A DNA stretch of 64,000 bases from NCBI RefSeq assembly GCF_002929215.1, contig NZ_PJII01000021.1:1-64000 (forward strand), given 5' to 3'. The position numbers were made by a program, and so were the translations under genes. Of the stretch, positions 1 through 9,171 are shown in pieces (within the stretch, counting starts at the first letter, position 1; each line of letters begins with the position of its first letter). The notes under the pieces were generated by a model. It was not told the DNA's origin. It searched no databases and was given only the letters and a program-made list of their open reading frames with translations. The stretch comes from Arthrobacter sp. ZGTC412. GTDB lineage: Bacteria > Actinomycetota > Actinomycetes > Actinomycetales > Micrococcaceae.

Positions 1-684
1 GTCAGCGGGGACGGCGGCTATAACGAAGTGGTCAACGGTGTGATGCACAGCGGCAACCCGAACGCCGTGTGCGCCGTTATGGCCGCCGGCAACGCCAATG
101 ACCACCGGCGCACTACCAGCACCGGGCCGCTCGAGCACGCCATTGCCGACGGCGCCGTCAGGCACATCGACCTCCTGCGCATCACGAAAGGCCAAGAAGC
201 CGGTGCATCCGATGAGTACGCGCACTCCTACATCGGCTTCGGCCTGACCCCGGTCATGGCCATCGATCTGGAAAAGGGCAGCAAAGGCGCCTTAAAGGAG
301 ATGTTCTCGGTGATGCGGACCTTCTCGAAATTTAAGCCATTCGAAATCAGGCCCAGCGAGGGCAAACGCCGGAAGTTCGACAGTCTCGTCTTCGCCAACA
401 TCGCCCAGATGGCCAAGTACGCCACCCTCAGCGAAGCCGACGACAAGCTGTCAGACGGCAAATTTGAAGTGGTCACATTCCCCCACAGGTCAAAGCTGCG
501 GGTACTGCTCACGGCACTGCGGGCCGCCACCCAAGGGCTGGGAGACCAGCCCAGCGTCAGCAGCTATGCCTTCACTACGCTCAAGCCCATCCCGTACCAA
601 ATCGACGGAGAAGTGAAATCCGTGAAGGCGCATACGCGGGTCACCATTGAATCTGCCCCGGCCGCCCTGGCCATATTAAGCTAA
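1..684 (+). CDS. Diacylglycerol/sphingosine-kinase-like lipid kinase, C-terminal part (5' truncated)
   Basis: The frame is open from the first base of the window, so the true start lies outside it. The first visible residues contain GDGGYNEVVNG, which matches the GGDGT-N-E-V-NG nucleotide-binding loop of the DAGK catalytic domain. The loop is followed by about 215 residues of the kinase C-terminal region. Members of this family phosphorylate a lipid (diacylglycerol or a sphingoid base) with ATP on the cytoplasmic side of the membrane. The loop here carries GDGGYNE where GDGTLNE is usual. The lipid substrate cannot be told from this fragment. A GTG at base 28 could be taken for a start, but it would remove the ATP-binding loop. 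Three copies of CGAACCAC follow the stop codon. Confidence 0.8.
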   Translation, partial: VSGDGGYNEVVNGVMHSGNPNAVCAVMAAGNANDHRRTTSTGPLEHAIADGAVRHIDLLRITKGQEAGASDEYAHSYIGFGLTPVMAIDLEKGSKGALKEMFSVMRTFSKFKPFEIRPSEGKRRKFDSLVFANIAQMAKYATLSEADDKLSDGKFEVVTFPHRSKLRVLLTALRAATQGLGDQPSVSSYAFTTLKPIPYQIDGEVKSVKAHTRVTIESAPAALAILS

Positions 685-743
685 CGAACCACCGAACCAC
701 CGCCGATGAACGCCCGAACCACCGACATTGAAAAGGAACACCG

Positions 744-1565
744 GTGCACGCCGCAACCGCCCAACAGCATGACTCTGAATCACTACAGCCCCAGGGGATC
801 CTGCCCGGCAGGAGCCCGCGACCGACGCCCAGGATCGTCACCACGGCATCCTTGACCTCGCACGTGCACAGCCTGGCCGGGCCTCCAAACTCATCGGGCC
901 CAGTTTTTGTGCTGCTGCACGGGATCGGTATGTCCCACCGCTACTACCGGAGACTTCAAGCAGTCCTGGCCCGGCACGGGGACACCCACGCCATCGACCT
1001 GCCCGGTTTTGGAGGAACGCCCACCCCGGACCGGCAGTTTTCCATTGCAGACTACGCGCACCACATCGCTGCGACACTGGAAAAAATGGGCGCCTCCCGC
1101 GTTGTGCTGATCGGGCACTCGATGGGGACACAATTCGCCACCGAACTCGCGGTCCAGTACCCGGACATGGTCTCCCACGTCGTGCTTCTGGGCCCGGTGG
1201 TGGACCCCGAACGCCGGACCGTTCGCCAGCAAACCATGGCGTTGGGACTTGATGGGCTAAGGGAAAGTCCGATAGGTAATGCCATCGTCTTCACCGACTA
1301 CGCACGTTCCGGGCTGCGCTGGTACCTCACCGAACTCCCCGTGATGATGACCTACGACCTTCAAGCGCAAATGGCCCTCGTGACCCAACCCGTCCTGGTC
1401 ATCCGCGGCTCACGAGATCCCGTAGCACCCCAGCGCTGGTGCGAAAAACTGGCCGCGACAGCACCGAACGGGCGCTTCCTGGAAATACCTGGAAAACCAC
1501 ACATCGTCCAGCACGGCGGGGCCGCCAGCACCGCGGCCGGCATTCTCGGCCACGCCAGCAACTAG
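744..1565 (+). CDS. Alpha/beta hydrolase
   Basis: Protein of 273 residues with the alpha/beta-hydrolase fold. An oxyanion-side HGIG sits near residue 59 and the nucleophile elbow GHSMG near residues 123-127. A late Asp lies in the strand ending VIRGSRDPV, and a C-terminal His in KPHIVQH completes the triad. The first 40 residues are Pro/Ser-rich and unconserved. The GTG start is supported by AAAAGGA seven bases upstream. The protein resembles the small lipase/esterase/haloperoxidase-like hydrolases, and its substrate cannot be read from the sequence. It is co-directional with the lipid kinase upstream, which hints at a lipid-related job, but this is weak evidence. Confidence 0.8.
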   Translation: MHAATAQQHDSESLQPQGILPGRSPRPTPRIVTTASLTSHVHSLAGPPNSSGPVFVLLHGIGMSHRYYRRLQAVLARHGDTHAIDLPGFGGTPTPDRQFSIADYAHHIAATLEKMGASRVVLIGHSMGTQFATELAVQYPDMVSHVVLLGPVVDPERRTVRQQTMALGLDGLRESPIGNAIVFTDYARSGLRWYLTELPVMMTYDLQAQMALVTQPVLVIRGSRDPVAPQRWCEKLAATAPNGRFLEIPGKPHIVQHGGAASTAAGILGHASN

Positions 1566-1668
1566 ACCGAGTCACCGGCTGAAGGTCATAAGATGGGTCC
1601 CCCGCAGGTAGGGCACGTTGTGGCCATTGGCTTGAACACACCATCAGCCCGTCCGGTCTTGGAGGTGT

Positions 1669-2898
1669 TCACCAGTCGTGGACTGTTCCGTCGATGAGGC
1701 GGTTGTAGGGCAGGTAGGCCTGCTGGTAGGGGTAGGCGGCTGCGGCTTCTTCGTTGAATTCGACGCCGATGCCGGGCTTGTCGCCCGGGTGGAGGTAGCC
1801 GTCCACGAAGGTCATGGATTGTTCGAAGACCTCGTTGGTGGCGTTGGAGTGCTGCATGTATTCCTGGATGCCGTAGTTGTGGATGGCCAGGCCCACGTGC
1901 AGCTGCGCGGCGAAACCCACCGGGGAAATGTCGGTGGGGCCGTGGAAGCCGGACTTGATCTGGTACTGCGCCGCGAAGTCCATCACCTTCTTCAACGGGG
2001 AAATCCCACCGAAGTGCGTGGACGCGGCCCGGACGTAATCGATCAGCTGTTCCTTGATGATGGTCTGGTAGTCCCAGACGGTGTTGAAGATCTCGCCGAT
2101 GGCCAGCGGGGTGGTGGTGTGCTGCCGGACCAGGCGCAGGCCTTCCTGGTTCTCCGCCGGGGTGCAGTCCTCGAGCCAGAACAGGTCATACGGTTCCAAT
2201 GCCTTGCCCAGCTTGGCGGCCTGGATCGGAGTCATCCGGTGGTGCCCGTCGTGCAGCAGCGGGATCTCCGGGCCGAACTCGTTCCGCACCGCCTCAAACA
2301 CGGTGGGCAGGTGCCGCAGGTACGCGCGGGTGTCCCAGTCCTCCTCCACCGGGAACGCACCGCGGCCGGCGGGTTCGTAGTCGTACCGTTCACCGGAGGC
2401 CTGCGCCTGCGCGGCCACACCGTACACGGCCTTGATGCCCGGCACGGCGGTCTGGATCCGGATCGACTTGTACCCGAGCTCCAGGTGCTCCCGGACCGAA
2501 TCAAACAAGGCCGGCAGGTCCGCGCCGGAGGCGTGCCCGTACGCGCGCAGCCCGTTCCGGGACGCCCCGCCCAGGAGCTGGTACACCGGCATGCCCGCCA
2601 TCTTGCCCTTGATGTCCCACAACGCCATGTCCACCGCGGCGATCGCGGCCATCGTCACCGGGCCCCGGCGCCAGTACGAGGATCGGTACAGGAACTGCCA
2701 GGTGTCCTCGATCCGGTGCGGATCCTTCCCGATCAACAGCTGCGCCACATGCTCCTTCAAATACGCGGCGACGGCAAGCTCGCGCCCGTTCAGCGTGGCG
2801 TCACCAATACCCGTCACACCATCCTCGGTGGTGATCCGGAGGGTCACAAAGTTCCGGGAGGGACTGGTCACGAAGACTTCGGCGGCAACGATTTTCAC
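1669..2898 (-). CDS. manD: D-mannonate dehydratase (enolase superfamily, ManD/RspA type)
   Basis: Protein of 409 residues, the normal length for the ManD/RspA group of the enolase superfamily. It starts at GTG with only a weak AAGAAAG ribosome site. ManD enzymes dehydrate D-mannonate to 2-keto-3-deoxygluconate. Visible signature residues are the Mg ligands in the HDGHH motif (Asp217, His219), Glu243 in WLEDC, Glu269 in AIGEIF and His319 in the FHGPTD motif. The [19 protein letters not shown] stretch of the family is at residues 77-95. It is the last gene of the sugar-acid operon, 63 bases after the KDG kinase whose substrate it would make. Some members of this group have little or no dehydratase activity, so function is likely but not certain. 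Confidence 0.88.
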   Translation of the reverse strand: MKIVAAEVFVTSPSRNFVTLRITTEDGVTGIGDATLNGRELAVAAYLKEHVAQLLIGKDPHRIEDTWQFLYRSSYWRRGPVTMAAIAAVDMALWDIKGKMAGMPVYQLLGGASRNGLRAYGHASGADLPALFDSVREHLELGYKSIRIQTAVPGIKAVYGVAAQAQASGERYDYEPAGRGAFPVEEDWDTRAYLRHLPTVFEAVRNEFGPEIPLLHDGHHRMTPIQAAKLGKALEPYDLFWLEDCTPAENQEGLRLVRQHTTTPLAIGEIFNTVWDYQTIIKEQLIDYVRAASTHFGGISPLKKVMDFAAQYQIKSGFHGPTDISPVGFAAQLHVGLAIHNYGIQEYMQHSNATNEVFEQSMTFVDGYLHPGDKPGIGVEFNEEAAAAYPYQQAYLPYNRLIDGTVHDW

Positions 2899-2961
2899 TG
2901 CAGATCCGGCTTTCTTGGTAGGGGAAAAGTAAAGACAGGCCGAGTTCCGGCCCGGAAAAAA

Positions 2962-3960
2962 TCAGCGCTGCGTGGTCCCGCCGGGGGTGGTTCCGAGCAG
3001 GGCCAGCTCCGCACGGGCGGGCAGGCCTTCCCAGTCCCCCGCCGTGCTGACAGCGAAGGCTCCGGTGAGGGCGCCGCGCTGCAGGCGGCCGGGTACGTCG
3101 GCGCCGTCGAGCACGCCGGACAAGTAGCCGGCGGTGAACGCGTCGCCGGCTCCCACCGTGTCGATGCTGGTGACGGGCACCGCCGGGGCATCCCACCGGC
3201 CATCCGGGGTGTGGACGCTGGCGCCGGCAGCACCGCGCTTGACCACCACTTCGCGCACTCCGAGGCCCAGGAGCTCGGTAACCATCGCCAATTCACTTGT
3301 GTCCGTGTCGTCCGTGTCATCCGCGCCCGCCGGCGCGGTGGCCACCAGGCCGAGCTCGTCGTCGGAAGCGATCACGATGCTGGCATGCCGCACCAGCGGC
3401 GTGAGCACCTTCCGCGCCTCTTCTCGGGACCAGAGCTTGCTGCGGTAGTTGACGTCCAGGGACACCACCACGCGGTCACCCGCGGCTTGTTCGGCAGCGT
3501 ACTCCACGGCCTTCCGAGACTCGTGGCTGAGGGCCGCCGTGATGCCGGTCAGGTGGAGGACACGCGGCCCCGCCTGGAGCGCGCGGTCCACGTCCTCCGG
3601 GCACAGCGTTGACCCTGCCGAGCCGGAGCGGTAATAGAAGGCGCGGGTAACATCAGCCGTGCGCTGCTCGAGGAACATCACTCCGGTCCGGCGGGCAGGG
3701 TCCTCACGGTGCTGCAGCCCGACTCCCTCAGCGCGGAGCTGGCGGAGGATGAACTCGCCATGCGGATCGGCACCCACCACGCCGGCCCAGCTGACACTGT
3801 GCCCGAGCCGCGCGACGCCGACGGCCACGTTCGACTCGGCGCCGGCAACGTGCATAGTCAGGGCGCCGCCGGCGGACAGCGGCCCGGCGGAGCGCAGCGA
3901 GACCATGGACTCGCCGAAGGTCAGAAGGTCCACGGTAGGGCGCGCGACGGCGGCAGTCAC
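2962..3960 (-). CDS. kdgK: 2-keto-3-deoxygluconate kinase (PfkB family)
   Basis: Protein of 332 residues of the ribokinase/PfkB family. The N-terminal substrate motif is GESMV at residues 16-20, and the ATP/anion-hole signature DTVGAGDAF is at 267-275, with Asp273 as the expected catalytic base. LDVNYRSKLW around residue 168 is typical of KDG kinases. The enzyme would phosphorylate 2-keto-3-deoxygluconate to KDPG. Its ATG overlaps the stop of the aldolase gene by four bases (ATGA), so kinase and aldolase are translationally coupled. The substrate is inferred from the neighbours: two sugar-acid dehydratases and a KDPG aldolase. A short Asp-rich loop at residues 214-220 looks like a lineage-specific insertion. 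Confidence 0.88.
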   Translation of the reverse strand: MTAAVARPTVDLLTFGESMVSLRSAGPLSAGGALTMHVAGAESNVAVGVARLGHSVSWAGVVGADPHGEFILRQLRAEGVGLQHREDPARRTGVMFLEQRTADVTRAFYYRSGSAGSTLCPEDVDRALQAGPRVLHLTGITAALSHESRKAVEYAAEQAAGDRVVVSLDVNYRSKLWSREEARKVLTPLVRHASIVIASDDELGLVATAPAGADDTDDTDTSELAMVTELLGLGVREVVVKRGAAGASVHTPDGRWDAPAVPVTSIDTVGAGDAFTAGYLSGVLDGADVPGRLQRGALTGAFAVSTAGDWEGLPARAELALLGTTPGGTTQR

Positions 3961-4631
3961 CGCTGGCTCTCCGCGGCGGTCCGGTGGTCAAAGTCTGCGG
4001 CCAGGGCCACGAAGCGGCGTGCACGCTCGCGCATGGGGGCAAGGTCGCCGCCGGATCCGGCATCGCCGAACAGCGGGCCTCCCAGCCCTACCGCTATTGC
4101 GCCGGCTCCCCAGTATCCCGCGGCTTCATCGAGTCCCACGCCGCCCACCGCGATGAACGGGATGTCCGGGAACGGGTCGCGCAGTGCCTTCAGGTAACCC
4201 GGTCCGCCGATGGAGGCGGGAAAAAGCTTGACCGCGGTGGCGCCCCGGTTCATGGCCTCTAAGGCCTCGCTCGGGGTGAGGGCTCCGGCAAGGACGGGGA
4301 CGCCCCGGCCAGCCGCTTCCTCGATGGAGGGTGCCAGTGACGGCGTGACCACGAACTGGCCGCCGGCCGCGGCGACGTCATCCACGTCCTGCTTTGTCAG
4401 CACTGTTCCGGCGCCTACGAAGCACCCGGCGGGAGCGGCTGCGCGCACCTCGCTGATAGCCTCGAGCGCTCCGGGAGTCGTGAGGGCGATTTCAACGTAC
4501 TGGAAGCCCTCCTCCATCGCGGCAAGCGCTGCCCTTCCGGCGGCCGGTCCGTCGTTGCCACGGACGATCGCCACCAGCCGGCTCTCGCGTACCCCGGCCA
4601 GCAGGGCTTCGGGGGTCAGGGTGTTCTCCAT
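3957..4631 (-). CDS. eda: 2-dehydro-3-deoxy-phosphogluconate (KDPG) aldolase
   Basis: Class I KDPG/KHG aldolase of 224 residues. The Schiff-base lysine is in AVKLFPA (Lys135), the general-acid/base Glu lies in YVEIALTTP (Glu47), and the GAGTV turn is at 73-77. It splits KDPG into pyruvate and glyceraldehyde 3-phosphate. The start was placed at base 4631 because an AAAGGAG site lies nine bases upstream. The longer reading frame (to 4721) would run into the preceding dehydratase gene. It overlaps kdgK by four bases. The Ala/Gly-rich C-terminal tail past residue 185 is the least conserved part. Confidence 0.9.
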   Translation of the reverse strand: MENTLTPEALLAGVRESRLVAIVRGNDGPAAGRAALAAMEEGFQYVEIALTTPGALEAISEVRAAAPAGCFVGAGTVLTKQDVDDVAAAGGQFVVTPSLAPSIEEAAGRGVPVLAGALTPSEALEAMNRGATAVKLFPASIGGPGYLKALRDPFPDIPFIAVGGVGLDEAAGYWGAGAIAVGLGGPLFGDAGSGGDLAPMRERARRFVALAADFDHRTAAESQR

Positions 4632-4684
4632 ACTGGGCTTCTCCTTTGAAGGGGTGTCCATTTCCGAGCCAGCGGTCCGCGCCG

Positions 4685-5833
4685 TCACCATTCCGCGAAA
4701 GCGCCGTCCGGCTGGCGCCACACCGGGCCCCGCCAGGCGTGTCCGCGTTTATCCGCGGCGCGGACCACAGCTTCATCGATCTCGATGCCCAGGCCGGGGC
4801 CAGTGAGCCGTTCGATGTGCCCGTCCACAAACTTCAGCGGCGTTTTGTCCACCACATAGTCCAGGACCTCTGCGCCCTGGTTGTAGTGGATGCCGATGCT
4901 CTGTTCCTGGATCAGGAAGTTGGGCGTCGCGAAGCCCACCTGAAGGCACGCGGCGAGCGCCAGCGGACCCAGCGGGCAGTGCGGCGCCAGCTGGACCTCG
5001 TAGACCTCGGCCAGCGAGGCGATCTTGCGAACCTCGGTGATGCCGCCCGCATGGGAGAGATCCGGCTGGGCGACGGCGATGCCGGCCTGCAGCGCCGGCA
5101 GGAATTCCTGGCGGCTGTAGAGCCGCTCACCGGTGGAGACCGGCGTTGTGGTGGACGAGGTGAACTCGCGCAGAAGGTGCGTGTTTTCCGGGACCACGGG
5201 TTCTTCGAGGAAGAAGGGCCGGTAGGGTTCCAGCAGGGGTGCCACACGGCGGGCATTGGCCAGGCTGAAGCGGCCGTGGAAGTCCACCGCCACGTCGCGG
5301 TGTTCGCCGAGGACTTCGCGGGCGGCTGCGACCCGGCGGACCACGCCGTCGATCTCGGCCACGGAGGCGATCGGGCTCATCCGGCCGCTGGCGTTCATCT
5401 TCACCGCGGTGAGGCCAACCTCCAACTGCGCGCTGATCTGGTCGGCCACCTCGTTGGGTTCGTCGCCGCCTACCCAGCCGTACATCCGAATCCGGTCCCG
5501 GACGTGGCCGCCGAGGAGCTGGTGCACGGGCGCGTTGAAGTGCTTGCCGGCGATGTCCCAGAGGGCCTGGTCCAGGCCCGACACGGCGCTGGCAAGGATT
5601 GGTCCGCCGCGGTAGAAGGACCCCTTGGTCATCACCTGCCAGTGGTCCTCGATCCGCAGCGCGTCATTGCCGATCAGGAACTCGGCGAGCTGCTCGACGG
5701 CGGTGCGCACCGTTTCGCTGCGGCCTTCGCACGTCGCTTCGCCCCAGCCGACGATTCCGCTGTCGGTCTCGATCCGGACGAAGAGCCAGCGCGGCGCGAC
5801 GAGGAAGGTTTCAATCCTGCTGATGAAGGTCAT
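4685..5833 (-). CDS. dgoD: D-galactonate dehydratase-like enzyme (enolase superfamily)
   Basis: Protein of 382 residues with the full galactonate-dehydratase residue set: DFHGR (metal Asp and catalytic His), FFLEEP and STGERL (metal Glu residues), APHCPLGP (catalytic His) and the late IQEQ Glu. DgoD dehydrates D-galactonate to 2-keto-3-deoxygalactonate. The ATG at 5833 begins MTFISRIETF, where family similarity begins. It lies seven bases after the permease stop, so translation may be coupled. It differs clearly from the ManD protein in the same operon, so the operon handles at least two sugar acids or two epimers. No dedicated galactonate-branch kinase or aldolase is present, which leaves the exact substrate open. 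Confidence 0.85.
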   Translation of the reverse strand: MTFISRIETFLVAPRWLFVRIETDSGIVGWGEATCEGRSETVRTAVEQLAEFLIGNDALRIEDHWQVMTKGSFYRGGPILASAVSGLDQALWDIAGKHFNAPVHQLLGGHVRDRIRMYGWVGGDEPNEVADQISAQLEVGLTAVKMNASGRMSPIASVAEIDGVVRRVAAAREVLGEHRDVAVDFHGRFSLANARRVAPLLEPYRPFFLEEPVVPENTHLLREFTSSTTTPVSTGERLYSRQEFLPALQAGIAVAQPDLSHAGGITEVRKIASLAEVYEVQLAPHCPLGPLALAACLQVGFATPNFLIQEQSIGIHYNQGAEVLDYVVDKTPLKFVDGHIERLTGPGLGIEIDEAVVRAADKRGHAWRGPVWRQPDGAFAEW

Positions 5834-5840
5834 CTGGTGC

Positions 5841-6722
5841 CTAGCCCTTGGTCGCACCGGCGGTGAGGCCGGAGACGATGTACTTCTGCGTGAAAAGCGC
5901 AATGATCATGATCGGGATGGTGACGACGGTAGCCGCGGCCATCAGCCCGCCCCAGTCGATGCTGGCGTAGGACACAAAGTCGAAGATGGCCACGGGCAGC
6001 GTCTTGGTGCTGGAGCCGGAGAGCACCAGGGCAAACATGAAGTTGTTCCAGGAAAAGATGAAGGAGAGGATCCCGGCGGTGGCAATTCCGGCGACGGAAA
6101 GCGGCAGCGTGATGCGGCGGAAGGCCCCGATCGGCGTGAGGCCGTCCACCTGGGCGGACTCCTCCAGCTCCAGCGGCAGGGAATCAAAGTAGCTCATCAT
6201 GATGTAGACAATCAGCGGCAGCGCAACGAACATGTGGCTGAGGATCAGCACCTCGAACCGGCCCACCATCCGCAGGTTGGAGAACACGTAGTACCACGGC
6301 ACCAGCAGCGAAACGCCGGGGATCACGCGGGCCATCAGGACCACGAGCGCCGAGCGGTGCATGGTGAAGCGGCTCATCGCATAGGCTGCGGGAACTCCAA
6401 GCACGATTGACAGCACGGTGGAAACGAAGGCCACCCAGAAGCTGTTGAAGATGAAGACAAAGTAGTTGTTCCGTTGGAGCACGTTGGCGTAGTTTTCGCC
6501 TGTGGGCGTGAAGAACAGGGCCTTGCCGGTGTCGTAGATGTCCACGTTGGTCTTGAGGGAGGCAAGGAACATCCAGAACAGCGGGGCGATGAGGAACAGC
6601 ACCACGGCAATGAGGGCCACAACGCGGAAGGCCTTGTACGCGCGGGTGCCCAGGGGCTTCCGACGGCGGCGAAGCACCTGGGGCTTTCCGGCGGACGTTT
6701 GGCTGGGGGTCAGGACGGTCAT
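5841..6722 (-). CDS. Carbohydrate ABC transporter permease (MalG-like, CUT1)
   Basis: Integral membrane protein of 293 residues with six predicted helices. The EAA loop of CUT1 permeases is visible as ELEESAQVDG around residue 185. An Arg-rich cytoplasmic N terminus precedes helix 1. The ATG at 6722 overlaps the stop of the upstream permease gene by four bases (ATGA), which fixes the start against a longer in-frame option at 6758. It forms the second half of the heterodimeric channel with the next permease. No ATPase gene is present in this operon, so it probably uses a shared ATPase of the MsiK/UgpC kind encoded elsewhere. Confidence 0.9.
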   Translation of the reverse strand: MTVLTPSQTSAGKPQVLRRRRKPLGTRAYKAFRVVALIAVVLFLIAPLFWMFLASLKTNVDIYDTGKALFFTPTGENYANVLQRNNYFVFIFNSFWVAFVSTVLSIVLGVPAAYAMSRFTMHRSALVVLMARVIPGVSLLVPWYYVFSNLRMVGRFEVLILSHMFVALPLIVYIMMSYFDSLPLELEESAQVDGLTPIGAFRRITLPLSVAGIATAGILSFIFSWNNFMFALVLSGSSTKTLPVAIFDFVSYASIDWGGLMAAATVVTIPIMIIALFTQKYIVSGLTAGATKG

Positions 6723-7672
6723 TTGCTTACCGCTTTCTTGCGCATGGTCAGCAGCCACATCGAGCCGATGATGATCATGAAGAACAGGATCAGGACGGCG
6801 GAGGACAGCCCGTACTGGTTGTAGTCGAAGCTCAGGCCGTAGGCGTAGACATTGAGGGTTTCCACTTCGTTGAAGGATCCACCGCCCTTGCCCTTGGTGG
6901 CGTACAGGATGTCGAAGGTCTTCAGGGCATCGATGCCGCGGAGCAGGATGGCGACGATCACGGTGGGCATCATGAGCGGCAGGGTGATGTAGAAGAAGCG
7001 CTGGAAGGCGTTGGCGCCGTCCACCCGGGCAGCCTCGTCCGGCTCATCGGAGAGGGACGTCAGGCCGGCAAGAAGGATCAGCACCACCATGGGGGTCCAC
7101 TGCCACACGTCCATAAAGATGGTGGTCCCGAGCGCGGTGTCCTGGCCGGAAAGCCAAGGCTGCGGCGGGATGCCGATCATGCCCAGCAGCTGGTTGGCGA
7201 AGCCGATGTTCGGGTCGAAAATCAGGCGCCACATCATGCCGACGGCAACGGGGGTGGCCACCAGGGGAAGCAGGATTGCCACCCGGACCCACTTTTCACC
7301 GCGGAAAGGACGCCAGAGGAGCAGTGCGATGCCCATGCCGAGCACCACCTCGCAGACCAGGGCAACACCGGTGAAGGTCAGCGTGCGGCCCACCGCAGGC
7401 CAGAACCGCTCGGTGTCAGTAAGAACAGTGAGGTAGTTCTGGAAGCCGATGAACTCTGTGGCGGCGCGGACGGAGCCCTGCGAATCGGTAAGGCTCAGGT
7501 AAAGGGTCCACACCAGCGGGAAGACGATCAGGATGCCGACGAAAATCATGGCGGGGGCCGCAAAAAGCCATTTGCGGTGCCGGTTGGACCAGGCGGAGAC
7601 GTTCCCACCGAAGCTGGGAGGGCGGCCGGCGCTGCGGGCGGGAGCGCTGCGGGGAGCGTTCGTTACGGACAT
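6719..7672 (-). CDS. Carbohydrate ABC transporter permease (MalF/UgpA-like, CUT1)
   Basis: Membrane protein of 317 residues with six predicted helices after a 35-residue basic cytoplasmic lead. The EAA motif DEAARVDGA lies around residue 211. It pairs with the MalG-like permease, whose start overlaps its stop. A 12-bp GC-rich stem-loop separates it from the binding-protein gene upstream. Its place beside two sugar-acid dehydratases suggests uptake of sugar acids or of glycosides that release them. Confidence 0.9.
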   Translation of the reverse strand: MSVTNAPRSAPARSAGRPPSFGGNVSAWSNRHRKWLFAAPAMIFVGILIVFPLVWTLYLSLTDSQGSVRAATEFIGFQNYLTVLTDTERFWPAVGRTLTFTGVALVCEVVLGMGIALLLWRPFRGEKWVRVAILLPLVATPVAVGMMWRLIFDPNIGFANQLLGMIGIPPQPWLSGQDTALGTTIFMDVWQWTPMVVLILLAGLTSLSDEPDEAARVDGANAFQRFFYITLPLMMPTVIVAILLRGIDALKTFDILYATKGKGGGSFNEVETLNVYAYGLSFDYNQYGLSSAVLILFFMIIIGSMWLLTMRKKAVSK

Positions 7673-7708
7673 GGTTCACCTAAGGAGTTTTGGGGGGAAG
7701 CGGTGCGC

Positions 7709-7739
7709 GGCGGGACGGCAACGGGGCTGCCGTCCCGCC
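7709..7739 (-). promoter_or_regulatory. Stem-loop between binding-protein and permease genes
   Basis: A perfect 12-bp inverted repeat (GGCGGGACGGCA at 7709-7720 against 7728-7739) with a 7-base loop lies between the stop of the solute-binding protein and the first permease. There is no T-run after it in the direction of transcription. In ABC operons such hairpins commonly protect the binding-protein message or partly stop transcription, giving more binding protein than permease. That role is inferred here. Confidence 0.6.
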
Positions 7740-7790
7740 GGACTGTGGTGCTGGCTGTGATGCAAAGGCGCGCAGGCGCCTGTGGCATTA

Positions 7791-9083
7791 CTACTTTTCT
7801 TCGCTGTCCAGGAACTTCTGGAAGGCGTCATGGGCCGAGTCGGCTGCAGCGGAGGCGTCGGCGCCGGTGATGCTGGCTACAATCGGCTCACCCACGATTT
7901 CCCTGGCCTTGCCCACGGTGACAACCTCGGGGCGGTCATGGCCCACACCGTTTTTTGCACTGACGGCGATTGCATCGGCGAGGTCCTTGGGGTAGGTGGA
8001 GGTTCCCTCAGGGTTGGCCCAGACGGAGGCGCGGGGCCCGGGAACACCGGCCTTCTGTGCAGCCAGGGTACGTTCCTTGCTCGTGGCCCACTGGATGAAC
8101 TTCCAGGCATTGTCCTGGTTGCTGGAAGCCTCGTTCACTGCCAGGCCCCAGGAGGGGATGTTGTACGGCTTGGAACCAGCTGGACCTGCCGGCAGGGGTG
8201 CGAACCCAACCTCGTCCGCCACTTTCGACTTGGCCGGATCGGTGGCGTTCTTGTAGAGCGAGTCAGCCTCGGTGTAGAAGGCGGCCTTGCCCTGGGTGAA
8301 GATGGCCATGGCCTCGGGCCAGCTCATATCGGTGCTGACGTTGGCGGGGCCGTAGTTCTTGATCAGGCCGCCGTAGTAGGCGTAGGCCTGCTTGGCAGCG
8401 TCCGAGTTGACGGCGGACTTGCCGCTGGAGTCGGTGAAGTCACCGCCGAAGCTGTACAGGAAGCTGGAGAACTGGGTGACGGCCGTGGATTTGCCGGTGC
8501 GGGCCACGAAGCCTGCGGTATCCGGGGTGGATTCCTTGATGGCCTTGGCAGCCGCTTCAAGCTCCTCCATGGTCTTGGGGACCTCCAGGCCCGCGGCCTT
8601 CAGGAGGTCCTTGCGGTAGTAAAGGACCTCGCGCTCGGTGATGATCGGGACGCCTACAACCTTGCCGTCGGCGGTGGTGGCCTTGACCGGGCCCTCCTGG
8701 TAGTCCTTCCAGTCCCAGCCGGAATCAGAGGACACCTTTTCGGTGAGGTCGGCAAGGTAGCCATTCTTTGCGAATGCCTTGCCTTCCTGGAGCGGGCGGT
8801 ACATCATCACGTCGATTTCATCGCTGCCGGCGTTGAGCTTGACGTTGTACTGGTCAGAGAGCTGGTCTTCGCCGAGCTGGGTCAGCTCCACTTTCAGGCC
8901 GCTGGACTGCTCAAACTCGGGGATGGCGGCCTTGATGCCTTCAGTCCACACATGGTTGGCGAGCGTCACCCGGACGACACCTGATTCCTTGGCATCGTCA
9001 CTGCCGCTCCCGCTGCAGGCCGTGAGCCCGAACGAAAGTGCGGCGGCGACTGCCGCGTACTTCATTACTGCACGTCGCTTCAT
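7791..9083 (-). CDS. Extracellular solute-binding lipoprotein of a CUT1 sugar ABC transporter
   Basis: Protein of 430 residues with a basic start, a hydrophobic stretch and a lipobox ending at Cys23 (LTAC), followed by a Gly/Ser/Asp linker. It would be lipidated and held on the outer face of the membrane. The rest matches family-1 solute-binding proteins, with an N-terminal VTLANHVWTEG segment and a Trp/Tyr-rich C-terminal lobe. It is the first gene of the sugar-acid operon and diverges from the GntR-type regulator. The ligand is not readable from sequence; the dehydratases downstream point to hexonates, hexuronates or their glycosides. Confidence 0.9.
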   Translation of the reverse strand: MKRRAVMKYAAVAAALSFGLTACSGSGSDDAKESGVVRVTLANHVWTEGIKAAIPEFEQSSGLKVELTQLGEDQLSDQYNVKLNAGSDEIDVMMYRPLQEGKAFAKNGYLADLTEKVSSDSGWDWKDYQEGPVKATTADGKVVGVPIITEREVLYYRKDLLKAAGLEVPKTMEELEAAAKAIKESTPDTAGFVARTGKSTAVTQFSSFLYSFGGDFTDSSGKSAVNSDAAKQAYAYYGGLIKNYGPANVSTDMSWPEAMAIFTQGKAAFYTEADSLYKNATDPAKSKVADEVGFAPLPAGPAGSKPYNIPSWGLAVNEASSNQDNAWKFIQWATSKERTLAAQKAGVPGPRASVWANPEGTSTYPKDLADAIAVSAKNGVGHDRPEVVTVGKAREIVGEPIVASITGADASAAADSAHDAFQKFLDSEEK

Positions 9084-9171
9084 TACGACTCCCTTTTTCC
9101 TTGGCTGGCGTCACTGCCCAGCCGGGCGCTGACGCTTCTTTACGTCTGCTCTGGACGCGAGCATAAGCCGA

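Noticed and set aside
1678-3612. Long plus-strand frame (644 codons) opposite manD and kdgK
   Set aside because: It lies antisense to two genes with complete catalytic motifs; its product is Val/Gly/Arg/His-rich and matches no domain. GC-rich codon bias leaves the opposite strand open.
4646-5866. Plus-strand frame of 406 codons opposite dgoD
   Set aside because: Same antisense shadow effect; no ordered domain or motif, and the minus-strand gene has all catalytic residues.
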